A stretch of DNA of 39,096 nt from Oscillochloris sp. ZM17-4. Its GTDB lineage: Bacteria > Chloroflexota > Chloroflexia > Chloroflexales > Chloroflexaceae. Shown here one piece after another: positions 31,020-39,096 of this stretch (position 1 is the stretch's first letter; every line of letters starts with the position of its first letter). Under the pieces are notes generated by a model. The model did no database searches, was not told the DNA's origin, and saw nothing but the letters and a program-made list of their open reading frames with translations. Position numbers and translations under genes: made by a program. The stretch spans positions 49,385 to 88,480 of the forward strand of contig NZ_JAIEWN010000001.1 of the NCBI RefSeq assembly GCF_019599295.1. The letters are read 5' to 3'.

Positions 31020-31056
31020 AGTATTGCCTCACAGAACGCGGATCGCGGATCACGGA

Positions 31057-32007
31057 TCACCCATTATCATTATACAGCTCCGTCAGCCTGCGCACCTCCT
31101 CGGCCATGCGCGCGCGCAGCTCGGGCGGGCCGAGCAGCTCGGCGTTGGAGCGGTAGCGCAGCAGGGCCTGGATGATGAAGAAGTCGCTGCGCCCCTCGGC
31201 CTCGATGATCACATCGCCGCCGGGCAGCCGCTCGACCACGCGCTGCGCGGCGAAGCGCTGGCTCAGCTCGCCCTGGGCCAGCGCGGCGGCCAGGCGGTAG
31301 CGAAAGGTGATCGGGCGGCGCGTGTGCGCCATGCCCGGCGGGAGCGAGCGCAGCGCACCCGCCGCCAGGATCCGGTCGACGCGCAGGTCGTGGACCTGGC
31401 CGCTGTTGTGCGAGTAGGCCACCAGGTAGAAGTGGCGGTCGTAGTACTCGATGGCGTGCGGCTCCACCATGCGGTGGGTCGTCTCGTCGCCGCGCGAGTT
31501 GCGGTAGCGCAGGCGCAGCAGCTGGCGGCCCGCGATGGCCCGCTCCAGCTCGGCGATCCGCGCGGCGTGGGGGCCGTAGTCGATCGCCGGCTGGACGGGC
31601 GCGCCGCCGGCGCGCTGCGCATCGTAGGCGGCGCGCTGGGCGTCGCCCAGCGCGGCGGTGAGCCGCGCGAGCAGCCCGGCGACCTGGCGGGCGTAGGGGT
31701 GGTTGGGTCCGACGCTGTCGCGGAGCACGGCGAGGGTCAGCAGGTCGTCGTCGCCGTAGGCCGGCGCGCCGCCGCGCAGCGTGTAGGTCGTTGGGGTCTC
31801 ATCGCTGCGCTGGACAGTCACGCCCAGCGCAGCGAGGTGCTCGATATCGCGGGCGATCATGCGCCGCGCGCTCGCCGGGGAGGGGTAGGTCGCGCCGAGG
31901 CGGGCGATCAGATCCGGGTAGGCCAGCGGCCCGTCGCGCAGGGCGTCGAGCAGCGCCCGCAGGCGGATGATTAGCGCGGTGCTATGCGGCGAGAGCGGTG
32001 TGGGCAT
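31057..32007 (-). CDS. WYL-domain transcriptional regulator
   Basis: A 316-residue protein. The N-terminal about 70 residues form a DeoR-like winged helix (ALRDGPLAYPDLIARLG, ARRMIARDIEHLAALGVTVQR). A central WYL domain at about 160-240 reads LRLRYRNSRGDETTHRMVEPHAIEYYDRHFYLVAYS, with FYL in place of W-Y-L, and DLRVDRI. A WCX-type C-terminus follows (FFIIQALLRYRSNAELLGPPELRARM). WYL proteins sense ligands or nucleic acids and often control defence or stress genes. The ATG at 32007 is the first in homologous sequence and lies 25 nt after the candidate RiPP precursor stop, so it may be the last gene of the radical SAM operon. Confidence 0.88.
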   Translation of the reverse strand: MPTPLSPHSTALIIRLRALLDALRDGPLAYPDLIARLGATYPSPASARRMIARDIEHLAALGVTVQRSDETPTTYTLRGGAPAYGDDDLLTLAVLRDSVGPNHPYARQVAGLLARLTAALGDAQRAAYDAQRAGGAPVQPAIDYGPHAARIAELERAIAGRQLLRLRYRNSRGDETTHRMVEPHAIEYYDRHFYLVAYSHNSGQVHDLRVDRILAAGALRSLPPGMAHTRRPITFRYRLAAALAQGELSQRFAAQRVVERLPGGDVIIEAEGRSDFFIIQALLRYRSNAELLGPPELRARMAEEVRRLTELYNDNG

Positions 32008-32032
32008 GGCGGATGGCGCGCGGTCGGTGCGG

Positions 32033-32254
32033 TCAGCGTGGGCCGTGCATACACACCGCGATATTGCGCGCCGCCAGGTCGCCGCCGGCCGCGCCCTCGG
32101 TGGCGGGCGTGGTGGCCTCGCAGCCCCCGCCCTTAAAGAATTTATCGTGCATCGTCGATAGCATGATCTCCTCACCATCGGGGGTGAGGCTATCCTGGCC
32201 GAGCTCACGAAGCACATCCTCAAGGCTATACCTGATATCGATCTTCACGTTCAT
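32033..32254 (-). CDS. Candidate RiPP precursor peptide, 73 aa
   Basis: GGAGG lies five bases before the ATG at 32254; the upstream ATG at 32266 would place that site inside the coding region and is rejected. The N-terminal part (MNVKIDIRYSLEDVLRELG, then TPDGEEIMLSTMHDKFF) is helical and acidic like a leader. The C-terminal part is rich in Gly, Ala and Thr with just two cysteines: KGGGC (C45), ATTPATEGAAGGD and NIAVC (C68), ending MHGPR. Gly-Gly sites at 42-44 and 57-58 could mark leader removal. It starts 51 nt after the radical SAM/SPASM gene on the same strand. The class is not one I recognise, so the role as substrate is inferred from size, composition and position. Confidence 0.65.
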   Translation of the reverse strand: MNVKIDIRYSLEDVLRELGQDSLTPDGEEIMLSTMHDKFFKGGGCEATTPATEGAAGGDLAARNIAVCMHGPR

Positions 32255-32305
32255 CGCATCCTCCATGCATGGCCCTGATAGTCCACAAGCACAACCACCA
32301 TCGCA

Positions 32306-33469
32306 TCATATACCCAGGCTACAGAGATCACACCCCTCCAGCTCACGGGTAATGGTCTCGCGAATGCTGAGGACATCGGCAGAGCTTTGCCAGATCTCCC
32401 TGAACGAGCGCTGGGTAAGCTGGCCGAGCGGGGAGCGATACAGCCGCTTCATCTTCAGGCAGGGGAGCAGGCTGCCATCTTCACAGATCGAGAAGAAGGA
32501 GAAGCCCGCCTTGCATAGCTTCTGCTTGTACGGCTGCGTCTTTGCGCTGGCATTCGCGCGCATGAACTCCTGAATCTGCTGCGCATCAAGGCGCTCGACA
32601 AGATTCTCCGTCCCGCCATCATCCTTGGGGAATATCTCGGAGTCAAAATGCACCGGTATGCCCATCGGGTCGCCGATATCGTCGCGAACCTTCTGGAATG
32701 TGTCAACATTCGACTTCATGACCGAGCAGTTAATCCGCACATCGAAGCCGGCCTCTTGTAAGAGGTGCAGCGCGCGCACGGTCTTGTGGTAGGATCCAGG
32801 CGCGTGGGTGATCTGATCGTGAACCGCGGGCTCCGAGCTATACAGGCTGATATGGATCCGATAGATATTCGCCAGATCGTGCAGTGCGCGCACGACCGCC
32901 TCGTCAATCAGCGTGCCGTTCGAGTTGATCCGCACCACAAACTTCTGCTCAGACAGATAGCTCAGGATATCGAGGATATCCTTTCGAAAGAACAGCTCCC
33001 CGCCGGTCAGCACAAGCCCGAGCGTCCCACAGTCGCGCAGGTCGTCTAGAATCCGAAAGACCTGCGCGGTGCTCAGCGTGTCCTGCCTCGTAGCAAAGAG
33101 GCCATAGCAGTGGTTGCAGCGCAGATTGCAGCGCCCGGTGAGCTCAAAGTGGCCGCTCATCGGGATATGGTTCTTGAACGCCCACATGTTCAAGATGCCA
33201 ATATCGATCTCCTGGGCCTGCTGCGCCAGCGCGCGCCCGTCCGGCGCTGACGGCGGGCGCGCGGCGGCGTCGCCCAGCAGATCGAGGCTCACCAGCCGCG
33301 CGTAGAGCGGGTGCCCACGATCGGGCGGCCGCGATGGCCCGGCGGCCGCGATATCACTCCAGAGCTGGAGGGCCTGGCCTTGCAGCAGCGCCACACGGCG
33401 CGTCTTGACGTTCATGACAACCGCGAGCGAGTCGCCATATATTCGATACACGACTGCTTTGGGGATCAT
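32306..33469 (-). CDS. Radical SAM/SPASM peptide maturase with PqqD-like N-terminus
   Basis: A 387-residue protein. Residues 1-75 (VVYRIYGDSLAVVMNVKTRRVALLQGQALQLWSDI) resemble a PqqD-type RiPP recognition element. The radical SAM core has CNLRCNHC with C114, C118 and C121 for the 4Fe-4S cluster and the GGE motif in LVLTGGELFFRKDI. The C-terminal SPASM-type region carries C319, C329, C337, C380 and C383 (GFSFFSICEDGSLLPCLK ... GCDLC), which would hold auxiliary clusters. Such enzymes install thioether, carbon-carbon or epimerised residues in ribosomal peptides or mature enzymes. GGAAGG precedes the ATG. The downstream 73-residue peptide is the obvious candidate substrate; the reaction cannot be told from sequence. 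No peptidase or exporter is adjacent. Confidence 0.92.
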   Translation of the reverse strand: MIPKAVVYRIYGDSLAVVMNVKTRRVALLQGQALQLWSDIAAAGPSRPPDRGHPLYARLVSLDLLGDAAARPPSAPDGRALAQQAQEIDIGILNMWAFKNHIPMSGHFELTGRCNLRCNHCYGLFATRQDTLSTAQVFRILDDLRDCGTLGLVLTGGELFFRKDILDILSYLSEQKFVVRINSNGTLIDEAVVRALHDLANIYRIHISLYSSEPAVHDQITHAPGSYHKTVRALHLLQEAGFDVRINCSVMKSNVDTFQKVRDDIGDPMGIPVHFDSEIFPKDDGGTENLVERLDAQQIQEFMRANASAKTQPYKQKLCKAGFSFFSICEDGSLLPCLKMKRLYRSPLGQLTQRSFREIWQSSADVLSIRETITRELEGCDLCSLGI

Positions 33470-33486
33470 AGGTCACCTTCCTGCAA

Positions 33487-33612
33487 TCAGCGATCTGCGC
33501 CGCCTCGCTCGCCGCTCATCATAGCCGCCAGCTGGGCGCGGGCACGAATCGTTTCTGCCACCCGCAGAGAGGCTTTCGTAACAGTACTGCGCACAGTGAG
33601 GGTGTGTCCCAC
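33487..33612 (-). CDS. Possible 41-aa peptide ahead of the radical SAM gene
   Basis: A GTG-started frame of 41 codons (TLTVRSTVTKASLRVAETI, then RARAQLAAMMSGERGGADR) ends 17 nt before the radical SAM start. It is basic and Ala/Arg-rich, without cysteine. No Shine-Dalgarno is visible before the GTG. It may be only leader sequence; it is listed because small genes beside such enzymes can encode substrates. Confidence 0.22.
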   Translation of the reverse strand: MGHTLTVRSTVTKASLRVAETIRARAQLAAMMSGERGGADR

Positions 33613-33618
33613 AACAAA

Positions 33619-33665
33619 GCTGATGGTGCTGCGGCGCGGCGTAGCCGCGCCGCAGCACCATCAGC
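33619..33665. terminator. Perfect 22-bp hairpin after the acyl-CoA synthetase gene
   Basis: Arms 33619-33640 and 33644-33665 pair perfectly around the loop GTA. It lies 38 bp beyond the synthetase stop on the minus strand and before the radical SAM gene, separating the two transcription units. Confidence 0.65.
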
Positions 33666-33702
33666 TGCAGCATGTGCCTGCTGGGCACAGAGAGCAGGAC
33701 AT

Positions 33703-35277
33703 TTAGGCGAGCAGGTGCTTCTGCACCTTGCCCATGGCGTTGCGTGGCAGCGCGTCGACGTAGTGGATCTGGCGCGGGCGCTTGTAGGCGGCCAGCCCCT
33801 CGCGGCAGAAGGCGGTCAGCTCGGCGCTGAGCGCGGCCTCGGCGGCGGCGTCTGACGGGCGGGACTCGGGCGTCATCACCACCCAGGCCGCCACCTGCTC
33901 GCCGAAGTCGGCGTCGGGCAGGCCGCGCACCGCGCACTCGGCCACCGCCGGGTGGGCCAGCAGCCGCTCCTCAACCTCGCGCGGGTAGATGTTGTAGCCA
34001 CCGCTGATGATCAGCTCGCGCGCCCGCCCGGTGATCGTGAAGTAGCCGTCGGCGCTGCACATCCCCAGATCCCCCGTGCTAAACCAGCCGTCGGCCCCGA
34101 AGACCTCGGCGGTCGCCGTGGGGTTGCGCCAGTAGCCCGCGCAGACGTGCGGGCCGCGCACCTGGATCTCGCCGACCTCGCCGGCGGGCAGCGGCTGGCG
34201 CGAGCGCACGCCCACCACGCGGGCCTCCTGTCCGGGGAAGGGGCCGCCCACCGTGCCGGGGCGGCGCTCGCCAGCGTAGGGGTTCGTCAGGTTCATCACC
34301 GTCTCGGTCATGCCGTAGCGCTCAAGGATGGCGTGGCCGAAGGTGTTGCGGAACTCCTCAAACACCTGCGGCGGCAGCGCGGCCGAGCCGGAGACGAAGA
34401 GGCGCAGCGAAGAGAGACGCCGAGAGAAGTGGCCACTTCTCTCGGCGCTCTCTTCGCGAGGGGCGACATGCAGCAGCCGCCCGTAGATCGTCGGCACGCC
34501 GAAGAACATGGTGATCGTGCCGTCGGCCAGCGCCGCCAGGGCCTCGTCGGGGTCGAAGCGCGGGCGCAGGTCCATGCTGGCCCCGGCGAGCAGGGTGCCG
34601 TGGACGCCCACGCCGAGGCCGTGGATGTGGAACAGCGGCAGCGTGAGCAGCAGGCGGTCGCGCTCCGTCCAGCCCCAGGCGCTCGTCACCGCCGCGCTGT
34701 TGGACACTAAGTTGCTATGGGTGAGCATGGCGCCCTTCGAGCGGCCGGTGGTGCCCGAGGTGTAGGCTAGGATGGCGAGATCAGCCGCCTGCGGCGGCTG
34801 AATGTTGAATGTTGAATGCTGAATGTTGAATGGTGTACCGGGCGAGTCAGATAGCCCGAAAAGGGAGTCGTCACATGTAAGCTGCGCGATCTGAACGCCC
34901 TGGGCGCGCAGTTGTCCCAGGGCCATGCGCAGCTCGGGGGCGCTCTCGGCGTCGCCCACCACCGCGCGGGGTGCGCTGTCGGCGAGGATGTGGCCGAGCT
35001 CGGTCTGGCGATACTGGGTGTTGATCAGCACGGCGGCGGCGCCGGCCATGTGCGCGCCGAGGTAGGCGGCCAGGAAGGCCGGCGTGTTGCCCAGGTAGAG
35101 CCCGACCCGATCGCCGCGCATCACGCCCAGCTCGGCGTAGCGGGCGGCCCAGGCGGCGGCGGCGGCGGCCAGCTGGCCGTAGCCGATCACCGCGCCGCGC
35201 CAGATCACACAGGGGCGCTGCGGGTCGGCGGCGGCGTGGCCGAGCAGGGCGGCCAGGATGGAGTCGGGGGCAGGCAT
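33703..35277 (-). CDS. Acyl-CoA synthetase (AMP-forming), adenylate-forming family
   Basis: A 524-residue ANL-superfamily enzyme activating a carboxylic acid with ATP and CoA. Signature blocks are the P-loop YTSGTTGRSKG at 172-182, the A4-type LPLFHIHGL, ERYGMTETVMN, STGDLGM and GRARELIISGGYNIYPREVEE, and a C-terminal PRNAMGKVQK with the adenylation lysine. It is of the FadD/malonyl-CoA synthetase-like group; the substrate is not fixed. The frame opens further upstream, but that part is only the heptamer array, so the ATG at 35277 with GGAG 8 nt before is used. Two repeat-derived inserts are in frame: FNIQHSTFNIQ (150-160) and a hairpin-encoded segment ESAERSGHFSRRLSS (near 275-290). Confidence 0.9.
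   Translation of the reverse strand: MPAPDSILAALLGHAAADPQRPCVIWRGAVIGYGQLAAAAAAWAARYAELGVMRGDRVGLYLGNTPAFLAAYLGAHMAGAAAVLINTQYRQTELGHILADSAPRAVVGDAESAPELRMALGQLRAQGVQIAQLTCDDSLFGLSDSPGTPFNIQHSTFNIQPPQAADLAILAYTSGTTGRSKGAMLTHSNLVSNSAAVTSAWGWTERDRLLLTLPLFHIHGLGVGVHGTLLAGASMDLRPRFDPDEALAALADGTITMFFGVPTIYGRLLHVAPREESAERSGHFSRRLSSLRLFVSGSAALPPQVFEEFRNTFGHAILERYGMTETVMNLTNPYAGERRPGTVGGPFPGQEARVVGVRSRQPLPAGEVGEIQVRGPHVCAGYWRNPTATAEVFGADGWFSTGDLGMCSADGYFTITGRARELIISGGYNIYPREVEERLLAHPAVAECAVRGLPDADFGEQVAAWVVMTPESRPSDAAAEAALSAELTAFCREGLAAYKRPRQIHYVDALPRNAMGKVQKHLLA
34407..34457. repeat. In-frame palindromic insert in the acyl-CoA synthetase gene
   Basis: A 51-bp hairpin: GAAGAGAG and CGCCGAGAGAAGTGG blocks on one side are repeated inverted on the other, with one unpaired A. 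It encodes an arginine/serine-rich stretch just before the conserved LRLFVSGSAALPP, where relatives have a short loop. Confidence 0.8.
34798..34832. repeat. Five heptamer units inside the acyl-CoA synthetase gene
   Basis: CTGAATG, TTGAATG twice, CTGAATG, TTGAATG: 35 bp in tandem, without a facing inverted arm. It is translated as part of FNIQHSTFNIQ before the P-loop. Confidence 0.9.
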
Positions 35278-35290
35278 ATGCAGCGCTCCG

Positions 35291-35474
35291 TTGAATGTTG
35301 AATGCTGAATGTTGAATGCTGAATGTTGAATGCTGAATGTTGAATGCTGAATGTTGAATGCTGAATGCTGAATGCTGAATGCTGAATGTTGAATGCTGAA
35401 TGCTGAATGTTGAATGCTGAATGCTGAATGCGGCTGCCCGACCATTCAACATTCACAATTCAACATTCAACATT
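35291..35474. repeat. Twenty-unit heptamer array with inverted partner
   Basis: Twenty consecutive copies of YTGAATG without error (35291-35430), then 12 bp, then about four inverted CATTCAA-type units (35443-35474). It occupies the gap between the divergent acyl-CoA synthetase and STAS genes. A frame through it reads as an IQHSAFS repeat, which I treat as non-coding. Confidence 0.95.
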
Positions 35475-35485
35475 ATTATACCGTC

Positions 35486-35514
35486 GGTTCCGTGATACCT
35501 CGCCCTGCTATAAT
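35486..35514 (+). promoter_or_regulatory. Possible promoter of the membrane STAS gene
   Basis: TATAAT at 35509-35514 with a poor -35 (GGTTCC at 35486-35491, 17-nt spacer). It points to the ATG at 35563 and begins right after the heptamer array. Confidence 0.45.
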
Positions 35515-35562
35515 GGGATTGGCGCATTGCCCTTTTCTTGCACTATTAACCGGAGTGCCGCC

Positions 35563-36633
35563 ATGATTGATCGGCTGCTCACGATCCCCACGAATGACGA
35601 AGACATCCAGCGTCGCGGACGGACGATCCTGTCGGTCGCGCTGGTGCTGCTGGGGCTGGTGATCCTCGCCAGCGTGGCCGTGATCTTCCGCCCCGACGCG
35701 ACGCCATCGCTGCTGGGGCTGCTCGTCGCCGCCGTGGTGATCGTCGCCTCGATGGCCCTGACCCACCGGGGGCAGGTCGGCCTGGCCGCATGGGTGCTGG
35801 TGATCATGATCCTCGGCGCGGCGATGGTGCCGATCATGATCCGGCGCGAGGTGACCAGCGCGCTGCTCTACCTGACGCTGCCGGTGGTTGTCGCGGGGGT
35901 GGTGCTACGGCCCTGGCAGGTCTGGCTGGTGCTGTGCGCCGGGCTGCTGGTCGTCGCCTACAAGGCGCTGGGGGACGCGGCCGGCCCACAGAGCCAGCCT
36001 GAGCCGTGGGTGCTGCTGGCGAACAGCGGCATGGTGCTGGCGACCTTAGGGGTGATCAGCTTCCTGAGCGCCCGGATCGTCGTGCACGCCTTCGCCGAGG
36101 TGTCCGCATCACGGCGGGCCGCCGAGGCCGCCGCCCATCAGCTAGAGGAGCTCAACCATAGCCTAGAGGGCCGGGTGGCCGCGCAGACATCCGAGCTGCG
36201 CGCGGCCTTCGCGGAGGTGCAGGCCCAGGCGAACGAGAGGCAGGCGCTGCTCGACAAGATCACATCCCAGCGTGCGGTGATCCGCGAGATGAGCGTGCCG
36301 GTGCTGCCGTTGAGCGCCGACACTCTGGTGATGCCGCTGGTGGGCGACATCGACGGCGAGCGCATGGTCGCCATCCAGGCCGAGGCCCTGGCGGCGATCG
36401 AGCGCAGCCGCGCCCACACCCTGCTGATCGACCTGACCGGGGTGGCGGTGGTGGACACCTACGTGGCCCAGGGGCTGCTGCGCACGGTGCAGGCGGCCAG
36501 CCTGCTCGGCACGCGCTCCGTGCTGATCGGCATCCGCCCCGAGGTGGCCCAGGCGATCGTCGGCCTGGGGATCGATGTTGGCGATGTGAAGACGGCGGCC
36601 AACCTGGCGAGCGCCCTCTCCTCCTTATCATGA
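35563..36633 (+). CDS. Membrane STAS-domain regulator (RsbR-like)
   Basis: A 356-residue protein. The N-terminal part has about six membrane helices (near 21-42, 49-67, 73-93, 99-115, 119-133 and 149-174). A coiled coil at about 178-240 (RRAAEAAAHQLEELNHSLEGR) connects to a C-terminal STAS domain at about 240-350: REMSVPVLPLSADTLVMPLVG, LLIDLTGVAVVDTYVAQGLLRTV, LLGTRSVLIGIRPEVAQAIVGLG. This STAS domain is very like that of the soluble protein at 18937-19698, suggesting a membrane sensor feeding the same kind of partner-switching pathway. The ATG at 35563 is chosen because CGGAG lies 7-8 nt upstream and the frame above it is repeat DNA. Kinase and phosphatase partners are not in the window. 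Confidence 0.87.
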   Translation: MIDRLLTIPTNDEDIQRRGRTILSVALVLLGLVILASVAVIFRPDATPSLLGLLVAAVVIVASMALTHRGQVGLAAWVLVIMILGAAMVPIMIRREVTSALLYLTLPVVVAGVVLRPWQVWLVLCAGLLVVAYKALGDAAGPQSQPEPWVLLANSGMVLATLGVISFLSARIVVHAFAEVSASRRAAEAAAHQLEELNHSLEGRVAAQTSELRAAFAEVQAQANERQALLDKITSQRAVIREMSVPVLPLSADTLVMPLVGDIDGERMVAIQAEALAAIERSRAHTLLIDLTGVAVVDTYVAQGLLRTVQAASLLGTRSVLIGIRPEVAQAIVGLGIDVGDVKTAANLASALSSLS

Positions 36634-36634
36634 T

Positions 36635-36679
36635 CACAAAAGCGGCGCGGTGGGCGATGCCCACCGCGCCGCTTTTGTG
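36635..36679. terminator. Perfect 21-bp bidirectional hairpin
   Basis: Arms 36635-36655 and 36659-36679 pair perfectly around the loop GAT. The stem has AAAAG and CTTTT ends, so either strand yields a stem followed by a short T-run. It separates the convergent STAS and pyruvate phosphate dikinase genes. Confidence 0.8.
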
Positions 36680-36693
36680 CATCCTATGCGGGC

Positions 36694-39096
<2,403 letters not shown>

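Noticed and set aside
35278-35445. N-terminal extension of the acyl-CoA synthetase made of IQHSAFS repeats
   Set aside because: It is only the translation of the 20-unit heptamer array. A well-placed GGAG and ATG at 35277 match the family N-terminus.

Overview
The window is 39 kb of GC-rich bacterial chromosome with small intergenic gaps. The gene set suggests the phylum Chloroflexota, probably class Chloroflexia: a BTAD regulator, a large cyclase-ATPase-TPR protein, an Os1348/NHLP-type peptide, a PknB kinase with TPRs, a Uma2 nuclease, cyanophycin synthetase and an RtcB of the GVDIACRM type. This assignment is inferred from gene content and style; no rRNA or other phylogenetic marker is present. 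I see no tRNA, rRNA, complete insertion sequence or intact CRISPR array.

Layout. 1-4.1 kb: 3' end of a BTAD regulator, a small conserved protein, a repeat-filled gap, leuB and an esterase. 4.1-8.8 kb: a 1484-residue cyclase/ATPase/TPR protein translationally coupled to an Os1348-like peptide. 9-13.5 kb: cyanophycin synthetase and a membrane-anchored beta-helix protein. 13.6-18.4 kb: PhoU, an isochorismatase-type hydrolase behind a consensus promoter, a PLP aminotransferase and a flavin monooxygenase. 18.5-21.5 kb: a two-gene STAS operon, RtcB and a small coiled-coil protein. 21.6-26.3 kb: NAD malic enzyme, a DUF2064 transferase, a tandem universal stress protein and an adenylate-kinase-like protein. 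26.3-29 kb: a Ser/Thr kinase with TPRs. 29-30.4 kb: an AT-richer accessory patch with a LuxR-like small protein, an unknown partner, CRISPR-repeat-like remnants and a broken hicB. 30.4-35.3 kb: Uma2, a WYL regulator, a candidate RiPP precursor, a radical SAM/SPASM maturase and an acyl-CoA synthetase. 35.5-39.1 kb: a membrane STAS protein and pyruvate phosphate dikinase, which runs off the end.

Two things stand out. First, 32.0-33.5 kb looks like a compact RiPP locus: a radical SAM/SPASM enzyme with a PqqD-like N-terminus, a 73-residue two-cysteine peptide that I cannot place in a known class, and a WYL regulator on the same strand. Second, the window is full of short tandem repeats that almost all have a 7-bp period, although their sequences differ from place to place. 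Many occur as facing inverted pairs that would fold as hairpins. Several lie in frame inside protein genes, including the catalytic cyclase domain and the adenylation domain of the acyl-CoA synthetase. A separate set of long perfect hairpins, often with 3-nt loops, marks gene ends, mostly between convergent genes.
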